Shown: positions 6,850 to 15,805, numbered from the stretch's first letter. The stretch is 39,669 nucleotides of DNA from Spongiactinospora gelatinilytica (GCF_003236385.1 NZ_POUA01000023.1:1-39669), one strand, 5' to 3'. Notes: a model not told the origin generated them from the sequence alone. Numbers and translations: made by a program.

Positions 6850-7695
6850 ATGACCACCACCACCCCGCTGCTGTTCGTCCACGGCTTCTGGCACGGTTCC
6901 TGGTGCTGGAGCGAGGTGCTCGCCCACGTCGCCGACTCCGGCCGGCAGGCCCTGGCCGTGGACCTGGCCGGGCACGGATGGCGCGCCCGGCGTCCGGAGT
7001 CGGTCACCGGACGGCCGTTCTCCCCCGAGCGCCTGGCCACCGAGAAATCACCGGTGGCGGACGTCGATCTCGACCAGGCCGGTGACCTGCTGGTGTCCCA
7101 GATCAGGCGGCTGGGGCGGGGCGGGCCGGTCACGGTCGTGGCGCACAGCATGGGCGGGTCCGTCCTGACGCGCGCCGCCGAGCAGGCCCCCGAACTGATC
7201 GCGCACGCGGTGTACCTGGCGGCGTTCATGCCCGCCTCCGGCGTCTCGGCCATGGAGTGCGCCACGATGCCGGAGAACGCGGGCGAGCTGATCGCCCCGT
7301 CGGTGCGGGCCGACCCGGGGGCGGTGCGGGCGCTGCGGCTCGACACCGTCTCGGCCGAGCCCGCCTATCGCGCCCAGCTCCGCCAGGCGTTCTACGGCGA
7401 CCTCGACCCGGCCGACGCCGACGCCGCGCTCGGGCTGCTGACGCCGGACGCGCCCCTCGGGATCGCGCTGGGCACCACCACGCTGACCAGCGACGGCTGG
7501 GGCTCGGTGCCCCGGACGTACGTGGGGTGCGCGCAGGACATGACCATCCGGCCGCCACTCCAGCGGAAGTTCATCGACGACGCCGACGCCGCCTTCCCCG
7601 GCAACCCGACGTTGACCGTCGCACTGGACGCCGCCCACTCGCCGTTCCTGTCGATGCCGGACCGGGTCGCCGAGATCGTCGGCGGGCTCGGCTGA
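6850..7695 (+). CDS. Alpha/beta-fold hydrolase (esterase-like)
   Basis: A 281-aa cytosolic hydrolase. The oxyanion-hole motif HGFWHGSWCW is at residues 11-20, the nucleophile elbow is AHSMGGS with S100, and the catalytic His is H263 in AAHSPFLSMPDRV; the acid residue is not assigned with certainty. The architecture resembles plant-type MES/hydroxynitrile-lyase esterases (short loops, HSxGG). ATG 6850 is chosen because AAGGAG lies 7 bases before it and the fold begins at residue 6. ATG 6787 would add 21 non-conserved residues. It converges on a small membrane-protein gene and has no operon partner to suggest a substrate. Confidence 0.87.
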   Translation: MTTTTPLLFVHGFWHGSWCWSEVLAHVADSGRQALAVDLAGHGWRARRPESVTGRPFSPERLATEKSPVADVDLDQAGDLLVSQIRRLGRGGPVTVVAHSMGGSVLTRAAEQAPELIAHAVYLAAFMPASGVSAMECATMPENAGELIAPSVRADPGAVRALRLDTVSAEPAYRAQLRQAFYGDLDPADADAALGLLTPDAPLGIALGTTTLTSDGWGSVPRTYVGCAQDMTIRPPLQRKFIDDADAAFPGNPTLTVALDAAHSPFLSMPDRVAEIVGGLG

Positions 7696-7717
7696 CGCGG
7701 CGCGGCCGCCGTACCGG

Positions 7718-7882
7718 TCAGTTCCGCTTGGACCTGCTGTCCTCCACCCAGAGGAACCAGCAGTAGACCCCGAAGACCACGGCGGCCGGCGCCACGAGCA
7801 CGATCTTCCAGGCCCCCGGAACGACGACCATCAGCACCACGACGGCCAGCACACCAAGGCCGATCTTCTTCAGGAGCGACAT
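7718..7882 (-). CDS. Small two-helix membrane protein (54 aa)
   Basis: MSLLKKIGLG is followed by two hydrophobic segments (about residues 8-25 and 28-46) separated by a short polar turn, then a charged tail EDSRSKRN. GGAAGGG lies 7 bases before the ATG. An in-frame extension to 8026 has no good initiation site and unlike composition, so it was not used. Function unknown; the Lys-rich N-terminus and charged C-terminus suggest both face the cytoplasm. Confidence 0.5.
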   Translation of the reverse strand: MSLLKKIGLGVLAVVVLMVVVPGAWKIVLVAPAAVVFGVYCWFLWVEDSRSKRN

Positions 7883-8032
7883 CGACACCCTTCCACGCAG
7901 GTGATCGAAATTGTCCACTTCGTCCTCCGGCGAAGTCCAGCCATCGGCCACCAGAAATTTGGGACCGTTCCGGTTGTCCCAGAATCGGGGTATTTCCTCG
8001 TCAACTACTCGGCCGAGGAGTAACATCCCGTC

Positions 8033-8069
8033 GGCGGCGTAGGGCGGGGGCCGATCGCCCTACGCCGCC
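8033..8069. promoter_or_regulatory. Strong hairpin in divergent intergenic region
   Basis: A perfect 14-bp inverted repeat (GGCGGCGTAGGGCG, 8033-8046, and its complement, 8056-8069) with a 9-base loop. It lies 25 bases upstream of the gene at 8095 and about 150 bases upstream of the divergent small-protein gene, so it does not terminate a known gene. It may be an attenuator, an RNA stabiliser or a protein site. A smaller palindrome CTCGGCCGAG lies near 8008-8017. Confidence 0.45.
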
Positions 8070-8094
8070 CTGGCCGCCCGCCGCCCATCGGTAT

Positions 8095-8457
8095 ATGCCC
8101 GAAGTGACCTCATCAACATGGGATCGCACGCAACTCGCCGTCGCCGAGTACACCAGCCTGCGTGCGGAGATCGTCCAGCTCACCGGATTACGGACCCAGC
8201 TCATCGGCGGATCGGTGGTGGTGTTCGGCGTCGTGCTCTCCGTCGGCTTCGAGGCCGGCAACACGGCCGTCGTCCTCGTCTACCCGCTGCTGTCCCTGGT
8301 GCTCGGGATCGCGTGGCTCTACAAGGCGCACCTGATCACCAGGATCGCGGCCTACCTGCGCGAGAGGGTGGAAGGCCGGGTGATCTTCGCCGTGTGGCGG
8401 GAACCGGCCCCGGAGCTCGCCGGGGCCGGGCCGCGCCGGGCGGGTCAGAAGGGGTAG
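8095..8457 (+). CDS. Membrane protein of unknown function (120 aa)
   Basis: A soluble N-terminal helix (AEYTSLRAEIVQLTGLRTQL) precedes two closely spaced membrane helices (about residues 38-55 and 59-76) and a basic-amphipathic C-terminal part. The layout resembles small actinobacterial membrane proteins with a coiled N-terminal helix. ATG at 8095 has no evident ribosome-binding site; GTG at 8104 is an alternative. Its last 13 bases overlap the 3' end of the convergent aldehyde dehydrogenase gene. Confidence 0.55.
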   Translation: MPEVTSSTWDRTQLAVAEYTSLRAEIVQLTGLRTQLIGGSVVVFGVVLSVGFEAGNTAVVLVYPLLSLVLGIAWLYKAHLITRIAAYLRERVEGRVIFAVWREPAPELAGAGPRRAGQKG

Positions 8458-9908
8458 GCCGGGGGTTCGCCGCGCATGGTGATCCAGCGGGTCTCGGTGA
8501 ACGCCTCGATGTTGGCCTGAGCGCCGCCGAAGCGGGAGCCGGTGCCGGAGGCGAGGACGCCGCCGAACGGGGCGTTGGCCTCGTCGTTCACCGTCTGGTC
8601 GTTGATGTGGACGATGCCGGTCGGGATGCGTTCGGCGGCGGCGAGGCCGCGCATCACGTCGCGGGTCACGATGCCCAGGGCCAGGCCGTAGTCGCTCGCG
8701 GACGCCAGCCGTACCGCCTCCTCGGTCGAGGTGACCCGGGTGACGGGCGCGACCGGGCCGAACACCTCGTCGGCGAACGCGGGCGCGGTCAGCGGGACGT
8801 CGGCCAGCACGGTGGGCCGGTAGAACAGCTCCTGGTAGGCCCCGCCGCCGGCGAGCCGGGCGCCCTGCTCGACGCTGGCGGTGACCAGGCGGTGGATCTT
8901 GTCGCGCTGTCCCGCGTCGATGACGGGGCCGAGCGCGACCTCGCCGGCCGCCGGGTCGCCGACCGTCAGTGCGGCGGCCTTGTCCGCGAGGCGTTCGACG
9001 AACGCGTCGTACAGCCCGTCGGCGACCAGGTGACGGCCCGTGGTCATGCAGATCTGCCCCTGGTGGAAGAACGAGCCCCAGGCGGCCAGGGTGGCGGCCT
9101 GGTCCACGTCCGCGTCGTCGAGGATCAGCAGCGCGGAGTTGCCGCCGAGTTCGAGGTGCGCGCGCTTGAGGTGCCGTCCGGCGAGCTCGCCGATCCGGCG
9201 GCCGACGGCGGTGGAGCCGGTGAAGGAGATGACCCGTACGCTCGGATGGGTGATCAGGGCCTCCCCGACCTCCGGGCCGCCGGGCAGCATCTGCAGCACG
9301 CCCGGGGGCAGGCCGGCCTCCTCGAACACGCGGGCCATCAGGGTCCCGCCGGTCACCGCGGTGCGCGGGTCGGGCTTGAGGATGACCGCGTTGCCGAGCG
9401 CGAGCGCTGGGGCCACCGAGCGGATGCCGAGGATGATGGGCACGTTGAAGGGGGAGATCACCACGACCACCCCGGCCGGCATCCGCCGGGCCATGGACAG
9501 GCGGGGCTGCTCGGAGGGCAGGATCTCACCGATCGCCCGCCCGGGCAGCCCGGCGGCCTCGTAACACTCCTCCGCCGCCACGTGCAGCGAGAATTCGGCC
9601 ATGCCGGGGACCGCGCCGACCTCGCGGATGTTCCAGCCGCGGATCTCCTCGGTGTGCTGCTGCCACAGGTCTCCGGCCCGGCGCAGGACGGCGGCGCGGG
9701 CCGTGTGCGGCATCGCCGCCCACTCGCGCTGGGCCTCGGCCGCGGCGGTGGCGGCCTCGGCGACGTCCTCGGCCCCGGCCATTCCCATCCGGCCGAGTTC
9801 GGCCCCGGTGGCGGGCTCGATGACGGGATAGTCGCCGCCGCGCCCGGCCGTCCACTCGCCCTTCTTGAAGATGTTCCCCTGCCAGTCGACGCCGTCGAGC
9901 AGTGTCAC
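8445..9908 (-). CDS. Aldehyde dehydrogenase, benzaldehyde dehydrogenase (NAD+) type
   Basis: Oxidises an aromatic aldehyde to the acid with NAD(P)+. The 487-aa product has the complete ALDH catalytic set: N155 (ISPFNVP), K178 (LKPD), E253 in LELGGN and C287 in GQICMTTGRH, plus EVFGPV near residue 370. The N-terminus (DWQGNIFKKGEW) and overall pattern match XylC/benzaldehyde dehydrogenase-like enzymes. GTG at 9908 with GGGAG upstream is preferred over ATG 9932. It is the last gene of the long minus-strand transporter-amidase-dehydrogenase operon, 36 bases after the alcohol dehydrogenase, so it should act on that enzyme's product. Confidence 0.88.
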   Translation of the reverse strand: MTLLDGVDWQGNIFKKGEWTAGRGGDYPVIEPATGAELGRMGMAGAEDVAEAATAAAEAQREWAAMPHTARAAVLRRAGDLWQQHTEEIRGWNIREVGAVPGMAEFSLHVAAEECYEAAGLPGRAIGEILPSEQPRLSMARRMPAGVVVVISPFNVPIILGIRSVAPALALGNAVILKPDPRTAVTGGTLMARVFEEAGLPPGVLQMLPGGPEVGEALITHPSVRVISFTGSTAVGRRIGELAGRHLKRAHLELGGNSALLILDDADVDQAATLAAWGSFFHQGQICMTTGRHLVADGLYDAFVERLADKAAALTVGDPAAGEVALGPVIDAGQRDKIHRLVTASVEQGARLAGGGAYQELFYRPTVLADVPLTAPAFADEVFGPVAPVTRVTSTEEAVRLASASDYGLALGIVTRDVMRGLAAAERIPTGIVHINDQTVNDEANAPFGGVLASGTGSRFGGAQANIEAFTETRWITMRGEPPAYPF

Positions 9909-9944
9909 TGAGCTCCCTCTCCCTTGTCTCATGTCGCTCGTGTC

Positions 9945-11060
9945 TCAATGGTCCATGCGGAGGATCGGTTTGATCACTTCGCCGCGGCGGCTCGCCGCGA
10001 GCGCCTCGCCGATCTCCCCCAGCTCATAGAAGCGGGCCAGCCGGTCGAACGGGAAGCGGCCCTGCCGGTGCAGCTCGATCAGCGCGCCGATCAGGGGCTG
10101 CGCGCGGCCGCTGCCGCCGAGCGTGCCGACGATCCGCTTGCCCCACAGGGTGGACAGGTGGTCCAGGCCGAACTCCGCCCCGGCCGGGGCGCCGCCGATC
10201 AGCACGCAGGTGCCGAGCATCCCGACGCTGTCGGCCGCCTGCCGGACGACCGAGATGACGCCGGTGCACTCCAGGGCGTGGTCGGCGGGCCCGTCGCACA
10301 GGCGGCGCACCTCGGCGACGGGGTCGGCCGCGCGGGCGTCCACGGTGTGGGTGGCCCCCAGTTCGGCGGCCAGCGCCAGCCGGGCGGGGTGCCGGTCCAC
10401 CGCGATGATCGTGGTGGCCGGGGTGAGCCGGGCGGCCATCACCGCGGCCAGGCCGACCGCGCCGACGCCGTACACGACCAGGCTCGCCCCGGGGGCGGGG
10501 CGCAGGGTGTTCAGCACGGCACCGGCGCCGGTGGAGAACCCGCAGGCCAGCGGCCCCAGCAGGGCCAGCGGCGCGTCCTTGGGCACCACGACCAGGGCCT
10601 CGGCCCAGGTGAGCGAGTAGGTCGCGAACGAGGACTGGCCGAAGAAGTGGCTGTGCACCGGGGTCCCGCCGGGGCGGCGCAGCGCCGGCCGCCCGGCGCT
10701 CGGGCCGAGCAGCCGCCCGCCCCCGCACAGCGCCTCGCCGAGCCGGGCGCAGTACCTCGGCTCGCCGTCCCGGCAGTTGCGGCACGTGCCGCAGGAGGGC
10801 CAGCCGATGACCACGTGGTCGCCCGGCCGTACCGCGGTGACGTCGTCGCCCACCGCGACGACCACCCCCGCGCCTTCGTGCCCGAGCACGCCGGGGAACG
10901 GCATCGGCAGGTCGCCGTGCCGGGTGATCTCGTCGGTGTGGCAGATCCCGGAGGCGACGATCCTCACCAGCGCCTCCCCCGGCCCTGGTTCGTCGAGTTC
11001 CAGTTCCTCGACGCGGAACGGCGCGCCGAGCTCTTCCACGACGGCGGCGGACACCTTCAT
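9945..11060 (-). CDS. Zn-dependent aryl-alcohol dehydrogenase (benzyl alcohol dehydrogenase-like)
   Basis: NAD-dependent medium-chain dehydrogenase, 371 aa. Catalytic zinc ligands are the Cys of SGICHTDE, the His/Glu of GHEGAGVV and the later Cys of LACGFSTG. The structural-zinc lobe has four Cys in CGTCRNCRDGEPRYC. The Rossmann motif is GVGAVG, and Asp in IAVDRHP favours NAD over NADP. The whole pattern resembles class III/XylB-like aryl-alcohol dehydrogenases. The ATG overlaps the amidase TGA (ATGA), and the next gene is an aromatic-type aldehyde dehydrogenase. Alcohol-to-aldehyde-to-acid oxidation within one operon is the natural role; the exact alcohol is inferred only by similarity. Confidence 0.9.
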   Translation of the reverse strand: MKVSAAVVEELGAPFRVEELELDEPGPGEALVRIVASGICHTDEITRHGDLPMPFPGVLGHEGAGVVVAVGDDVTAVRPGDHVVIGWPSCGTCRNCRDGEPRYCARLGEALCGGGRLLGPSAGRPALRRPGGTPVHSHFFGQSSFATYSLTWAEALVVVPKDAPLALLGPLACGFSTGAGAVLNTLRPAPGASLVVYGVGAVGLAAVMAARLTPATTIIAVDRHPARLALAAELGATHTVDARAADPVAEVRRLCDGPADHALECTGVISVVRQAADSVGMLGTCVLIGGAPAGAEFGLDHLSTLWGKRIVGTLGGSGRAQPLIGALIELHRQGRFPFDRLARFYELGEIGEALAASRRGEVIKPILRMDH

Positions 11061-12418
11061 CGGGGGTTCCTCCCGGCTGCGAAGGGGGACGGCAGTGGCG
11101 GAGTCAGGCTCTCCACCAGGCGGGCCACGCGCAGTACGGCCTCGTCGCGCATCGCCGCGCCGATGATCTGCAGGCCGACCGGCAGGCCGTCGGCGAGCGC
11201 CACCGGCACCGAGATCGCCGGGAGCCCGGCGACGTTGCAGGGCGAGGTGAGCCGGGTCAGCACCGGCTCGATGGGCCATTCGCGGCCCTCGATCGTGACG
11301 GTCATCGCGCCGATGGGCGGGGCGAGGATCGGTACCGTGGCACTGACCAGCACGTCGTGGGCGGCCAGCGCGTCGCGCAGGGCGGCGGTGGAGCGGCGCA
11401 GCGCCGCCTCGTGCCGCTCGGTCTCCGCGGCCGAGGGCGGGGCCTTGCGCATCAGCTCGGCGATGTCCGGCCCGAACAGCGCGGGGTCGCGCTCGAACGC
11501 CTCCCGGTGGAACGCCCCCGCCTCGCGGACGATCCGCTCCAGCGCCGCGTACGGCATGAGCGGCTGGTCGGCCACGGCTACGTCCGTCACCCGCGCGCCG
11601 TGCCCGTCCAGCAGGGCGCGGACGTCCGCGAGCGCGGCCCGCACCTCGGGCGCGAGCACCGCGTCGTACCAGCCGCCCAGCCAGCCCACCCGCGGCTCGT
11701 CCGGGTGGTCCCGCGGCAGCGGGCCGGCCAGGGCGGCGGTCAGCGCGGCGGCGTCGTCCACCGTGCGCGCCAGCACCCCGAGGTGGTCCAGCGAAGGGGC
11801 CAGCGGCAGCACGCCGTCCAGCGGAATCCGGCCGCGGGTCGGCTTGAAGCCGACGCAGCCGCTCAGCGCGGCCGGGATGCGCACGCTGCCGGCCGTGTCG
11901 GAGCCGAGCGCCCCCAGCGAACTGCCCGCCGCCACGGAGGCCGCCGACCCGCCGGAGGACCCTCCGGGGATGCGGCCCCGCCGGTAGGGGTTGTGCGTGG
12001 GGCCGAAGAACGGGCTGTCGGTGCGCCCGCCCCAGGCGAGTTCATGGGTGGTGTGTTTGCCGAGGAGCACCGCGCCCGCGCGGCGCAGGCCGCGCACCGC
12101 GCTCGCGTCCCGCTGCGGCACGTTATCGGCGAACACAGGCGAGCCGTAGCGGGTGGGGACGCCCGCCGTGTCGATCAGGTCCTTGATGCCGATGGGCAGG
12201 CCGTGCAGCGGGCCCCGCCGTACGCCGCGGGCCGCCTCCGCGCTCAGCGCGGCCGCCTCGGCGCGGGCCCGCTCGGCGGTCACCGTGACGTAGGCGTGCA
12301 GGCCAGGTTCGGTGGCCTCGATCCGGCTCAGCAGGTGCTCGGTCAGCTCCGCGGGCGTGATCTCGCCGCGGGCGATGGCGGCGATGGCCGCCGTGGCGGT
12401 CTCAGCGGGAAGCGGCAT
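11057..12418 (-). CDS. Amidase-signature family amidohydrolase
   Basis: Hydrolyses an amide (or ester) with the Ser-cisSer-Lys triad. In the 453-aa product K79 is in GIKDLID, the cis-Ser is S154 in the PGGSSGGSAA motif, and the nucleophile is S178 in GSDTAGSVR. Full length for the family with no signal peptide, so it acts in the cytosol. Its start overlaps the end of livM by 17 bases and its stop overlaps the alcohol dehydrogenase ATG, placing it between importer and oxidising enzymes. The imported substrate is therefore probably an aromatic amide or related compound cleaved here. It could also be a generic amidase annotated GatA-like, but no gatB/C partners are present. Confidence 0.9.
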   Translation of the reverse strand: MPLPAETATAAIAAIARGEITPAELTEHLLSRIEATEPGLHAYVTVTAERARAEAAALSAEAARGVRRGPLHGLPIGIKDLIDTAGVPTRYGSPVFADNVPQRDASAVRGLRRAGAVLLGKHTTHELAWGGRTDSPFFGPTHNPYRRGRIPGGSSGGSAASVAAGSSLGALGSDTAGSVRIPAALSGCVGFKPTRGRIPLDGVLPLAPSLDHLGVLARTVDDAAALTAALAGPLPRDHPDEPRVGWLGGWYDAVLAPEVRAALADVRALLDGHGARVTDVAVADQPLMPYAALERIVREAGAFHREAFERDPALFGPDIAELMRKAPPSAAETERHEAALRRSTAALRDALAAHDVLVSATVPILAPPIGAMTVTIEGREWPIEPVLTRLTSPCNVAGLPAISVPVALADGLPVGLQIIGAAMRDEAVLRVARLVESLTPPLPSPFAAGRNPR

Positions 12419-13439
12419 CGCCGCCCCCCTCCCTGACGTGGTAGCCGACCGGGAACAGGCTCAGCCCGGTCCGGTCGCGTACCAGGCCCCACAGCCCGCC
12501 GGGCAGCCAGAGCGCCGCCGCGACGCCGACCGCGCCGAGCAGCACCAGGTACCACGAGCCGTAGTCGGCGAGCACCTGCTGCAACGCGAAGAACACCAGC
12601 GCCCCGAGCAGCGGGCCCTCGATGTAGCCGATCCCGCCGATCACCACGATGAAGATCATGTACGCGGACCACTGCACGCTGAAGATGGCGTCGGGGTTGA
12701 CGCTGAGCGAGCTGATCGTGATCACCCCGCCGGCCGCGCCGCAGCCCGCCGCCGAGATGAGGTAGACCAGCCGCTTGGCCCGCGTCACGTCGATCCCGGC
12801 CGAGCTGGCCGCGGTCTCCTCGTCGCGCACGGCCATCAGCGACAGGCCGACCCGGCCGCGCAGCAGCAGGTAGCACCCGCCGATGGTGGCCAGCGCGAGG
12901 GCGAGCGCGATCCAGTACGTGAGCGCGCCGCGGAGGGTCTGGTCGATGCCGGACATTCCGGAGAGGCCCTTCCCGCTGCCGCCGCCCACGCCGTCGATCC
13001 GCACCACCAGCAGCCGGTACACCTCGGCGATCACCCAGGTCCCGACCGCGAAGTAGTCGCCGCGCAGCCGGAACGCCAGCCAGGAGGTGGGCACCGCGAA
13101 CAACGCGCAGGTGAGCGCGCCGAGCGGGACCGCCAGGTACGGCTGCACGCCCTGGTCGGCCAGCGCGATGACGCTGTAGGCGCCGATGCCGATGTAGGCC
13201 TGCTGCCCCACCGACACCAGCCCGCCGAACCCGGCCAGCAGGTTCCACATGCTCGCCAGCGCGATCAGCACGAACAGGTTGACCAGCGTGTCGGTGACCG
13301 TGCTGAACACCAGGAACGGGAGCGCCGCCAGGACCACCGCGATCAGCGCCATGGCCGCGCCCGACACCTTGGAGGACCTGGCCGCGCGGCTCACCCGGAC
13401 CTGCGCCGCCCGCGCGATCAGCGTCTGTGACAGTGTCAT
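12402..13439 (-). CDS. Branched-chain amino-acid-type ABC transporter permease, LivM-like
   Basis: 345 aa with 8-10 hydrophobic helices. The LivM signature region is present: MWNLLAGFGGLVSVGQQAYIGIGAY near residues 63-87, and later GGIGYIEGPLLGALVFF. Forms the inner-membrane channel with LivH. ATG overlaps the LivH stop (ATGA); the 3' end overlaps the amidase start. The hydrophilic tail after the last helix ends GGGDAASR. In this family the imported ligand is often an aromatic acid, amide or urea rather than Leu/Ile/Val, and the operon supports an aromatic compound. Confidence 0.92.
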   Translation of the reverse strand: MTLSQTLIARAAQVRVSRAARSSKVSGAAMALIAVVLAALPFLVFSTVTDTLVNLFVLIALASMWNLLAGFGGLVSVGQQAYIGIGAYSVIALADQGVQPYLAVPLGALTCALFAVPTSWLAFRLRGDYFAVGTWVIAEVYRLLVVRIDGVGGGSGKGLSGMSGIDQTLRGALTYWIALALALATIGGCYLLLRGRVGLSLMAVRDEETAASSAGIDVTRAKRLVYLISAAGCGAAGGVITISSLSVNPDAIFSVQWSAYMIFIVVIGGIGYIEGPLLGALVFFALQQVLADYGSWYLVLLGAVGVAAALWLPGGLWGLVRDRTGLSLFPVGYHVREGGGDAASR

Positions 13440-14302
13440 GCGGCCCTTCCCGCGAGCAGGCCCTGCGGCCGGAAGGCCAGCACGGCGAGGAAGATGAGAT
13501 GCCCGGCCAGCAGGGTCAGCGCCGGGTCGACCTGCGCGCTCAGCGACTGGGCGACGCCCAGGACCATCCCGCCGAGCAGCGTTCCCCACAGGGAGCCGAG
13601 CCCGCCGATGACGACGGCCTCGAAGGCGAAGATCAGCCGGGAGGGTCCGATGGACGGGTCGAACGACGAGCGCATCGCGAACATCAGCCCGGCCAGCGCG
13701 ACGGTGGCGAACGCGATGGCGGTGGCGATGCCGTACACGTGCCTGCTGTCGGCGCCCATGAGGCTCGCGGTCTCCCGGTCGTCGGCGGAGGCGCGCAGCA
13801 TCCGGCCGAGCCCGGTGCGCGACAGGAACACCTGGATGCCCGCCAGGGCGGCGCAGGCCAGCAGGAACGTCGTCAGCGACAGGTAGCCGACCGAGGTGGA
13901 GTCGGTGAGGTGGAAGGAGGCGGTGGCGAAAGAGCCGCCGTCGAGCGTGCGGGTGTCCGCGGAGAAGACCTCCAGCAGGATGTTCTGCAGCACGATGGAC
14001 AGGCCGAAGGTGACCAGCAGGGTGGCCAGCGGGCCCGCGCCCAGGCTGCGTTGCAGCAGTACCCGCTGGGTCAGGTAGCCGAGCAGGGCGAACAGCGGCA
14101 CGGTCACCACCATCACGACCCACAGCGGCAGCCCGGTCCCGCTGACCAGCGCGAGCGCCAGGAACGAGGCGACCACCGCGAGGTCGCCGTGCGCGAGGTT
14201 GACGATCCGCATGACGCCGAACATCAGCGACAGGCCGGTCGCGAACAGCGCGTACAGGCCGCCGAGCAGCAGCCCCTGGACGATGGCGTTGAGCCAGCCC
14301 AT
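13436..14302 (-). CDS. Branched-chain amino-acid-type ABC transporter permease, LivH-like
   Basis: 288 aa, about eight helices. Family hallmarks are GGLYALFATGLSLMFGVMRIVNLAHGDL near the N-terminus, the ABC-contacting loop GLGRMLRASADDRETASLMG and AFEAVVIGGLGSLWGTLLGG. It pairs with LivM to form the membrane pore. The gene starts one base after the LivF stop and shares ATGA with livM, so all four transporter components are translationally linked. Confidence 0.93.
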   Translation of the reverse strand: MGWLNAIVQGLLLGGLYALFATGLSLMFGVMRIVNLAHGDLAVVASFLALALVSGTGLPLWVVMVVTVPLFALLGYLTQRVLLQRSLGAGPLATLLVTFGLSIVLQNILLEVFSADTRTLDGGSFATASFHLTDSTSVGYLSLTTFLLACAALAGIQVFLSRTGLGRMLRASADDRETASLMGADSRHVYGIATAIAFATVALAGLMFAMRSSFDPSIGPSRLIFAFEAVVIGGLGSLWGTLLGGMVLGVAQSLSAQVDPALTLLAGHLIFLAVLAFRPQGLLAGRAA

Positions 14303-14303
14303 G

Positions 14304-15044
14304 TCAGTCGCCTCCCTTTCCCGGGGTCCCCCCGGCGTACGCCGTCCCGATGCCGAAGTAGGCGTGCTCGACCTGCTCGGGGGTCAGCTCCCTGGGCCGC
14401 CCGCGCAGCACGGACCGGCCTTCCAGCAGGCAGTGCAGCCGGTCGGCGACGCGCATGGCCTGAGAGACGTCCTGCTCGACGAGCAGCGCGGTGGTGCCGG
14501 CGGTGACGATGTCCGGCAGCACCTCGTAGATGCGGCGGACCACCACCGGCGCGAGCCCGAGTGACAACTCGTCGATGAGCAGCAGCGCGGGGTTGGACAG
14601 CAGCGCCCTGCCGATCGCCACCGCCTGCTGCTCGCCGCCGGAGAGCTGGGCGGCGTTCTGCGCGCGCCGGTCGGCCATCCAGGGGAACAGCTCGTACACG
14701 CGGGCGAGGTTCCAGGCGCCGGGTCGCCCGCGGTATGCGCCGGCCAGCAGGTTCTCCTCCACCGTCAGGGACCGGAACAGCCGCCGCCCCTCCGGCACCA
14801 GCGCGATGCCCGCCGGCACCCGTTTGTGGGCGGGCATCCTGGTGATGTCCCTGCCGTCGAGCGTGATGGACCCCGACGCCGGCGGGTTGAGCCCGGCCAC
14901 GGCCCGCAGCAGCGTGGACTTGCCCGCGCCGTTGGCGCCGATGATCGCCAGTACCTCGCCGCGCTCCACCTCCAGGCTGAGCCCGTCCACCGCGCGCAGT
15001 TGACCGTGGTAGACGGTGAGGTCGCGGATCGACAGCAGCGTCAT
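14304..15044 (-). CDS. ABC transporter ATP-binding protein, LivF-like
   Basis: 246 aa. Walker A is GANGAGKST (about residues 36-44), the LivF-specific stretch VPEGRRLFRSLTVEENL follows, the ABC signature is LSGGEQQ, and Walker B is ALLLIDELSLGL, followed by the VEQDV switch with Gln in place of the common His. It drives import together with LivG. ATG overlaps the livG TGA. Confidence 0.93.
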   Translation of the reverse strand: MTLLSIRDLTVYHGQLRAVDGLSLEVERGEVLAIIGANGAGKSTLLRAVAGLNPPASGSITLDGRDITRMPAHKRVPAGIALVPEGRRLFRSLTVEENLLAGAYRGRPGAWNLARVYELFPWMADRRAQNAAQLSGGEQQAVAIGRALLSNPALLLIDELSLGLAPVVVRRIYEVLPDIVTAGTTALLVEQDVSQAMRVADRLHCLLEGRSVLRGRPRELTPEQVEHAYFGIGTAYAGGTPGKGGD

Positions 15045-15805
15045 GCCCCCTCCTCCGGCGCGCTCGTCCCGGAACCGGTCTCAGGACCGGCCCCGAGGTA
15101 CAGTTCGCGCACCTTGCGGTCGGCGAGCACGTGCATCGGCTCGCCGTCGGCGACGACGTCGCCGCCGGCCAGGCAGATCATCCGCTCGACGGTGCTGACC
15201 AGCGCGTGGACGACGTGCTCGATCCACACCACGCCCAGCCCTTCGGCGTGCAGCCGCCCGACGACCTCGACGAGTTCGTGCACCTCGGGCTCGGTCAGCC
15301 CGCCGGCGACCTCGTCCAGCAGGAGCAGCCGGGGGCCGGTGCCGAGCGCGCGGGCCATCTCCAGGCGCTTGCGCTGCAACAGCGTGAGCCGGCCCGCCGG
15401 GGTGTTGGCGAGGGGGGCCAGGCCGGTGCGCTCAAGTACGTCCATCGCGTGCGCCCACGCCTGCCGGCCTTTGAGGCCCGCCCCCTGGTGGCCGCAGACC
15501 AGCACGTTCTCGAAGACGGTCAGGTGCGAGAAGGGCCGCGGCACCTGGTAGGTGCGCCCGATCCCGGCCCTCGTGCGGGCGTGCGGCGGGGCGCCGGTGA
15601 TCTCCCGCCCGGCGAACCACACCGTCCCCCGGTCCGGCCGGAGGTCACCGGAGATCATCCCGAACAGGCTGGACTTGCCCGCCCCGTTCGGGCCCACGAT
15701 CCCCAGCGCCTCCCCGGCCCGCACCGACAGGGAGAGGTCGCCGGCGACGGTCACCTTGCCGAAGCTCTTGGTGATGCCGGTAAGGCGCAGCAGTGGCTCG
15801 GTCAT
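15041..15805 (-). CDS. ABC transporter ATP-binding protein, LivG-like
   Basis: 254 aa. Walker A is GPNGAGKSS and the Q-loop region is IGRTYQVPRPFSHLTVFENV. The signature motif is the divergent LTLLQRKRLEMARAL instead of LSxGQQ, a variant known in LivG subfamilies. Walker B is LLLLDEVAGGL and the switch His is in WIEHVV. ATG 15805 overlaps the last base of the solute-binding protein stop (TGATG). A longer upstream frame was rejected because the conserved N-terminus LLRLTGITKSFG begins here. Confidence 0.92.
   Translation of the reverse strand: MTEPLLRLTGITKSFGKVTVAGDLSLSVRAGEALGIVGPNGAGKSSLFGMISGDLRPDRGTVWFAGREITGAPPHARTRAGIGRTYQVPRPFSHLTVFENVLVCGHQGAGLKGRQAWAHAMDVLERTGLAPLANTPAGRLTLLQRKRLEMARALGTGPRLLLLDEVAGGLTEPEVHELVEVVGRLHAEGLGVVWIEHVVHALVSTVERMICLAGGDVVADGEPMHVLADRKVRELYLGAGPETGSGTSAPEEGA

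Noticed and set aside
7883-8026. N-terminal extension of the small membrane protein to 102 aa
   Set aside because: The extension has no initiation signal, and the internal ATG 7882 with GGAAGGG starts a complete small membrane protein.
8118-9911. Very long open frames antisense to the dehydrogenase, amidase and transporter genes
   Set aside because: These are expected shadows in GC-rich DNA; their translations are Arg/Gly/Pro/His-rich without domains, while the opposite strand encodes clear families.
15360-15410. LivG ABC signature LTLLQRK seemed defective
   Set aside because: Similar LTLxxRKRLE variants are known in LivG subfamilies, and Walker A, Walker B and the switch His are intact.
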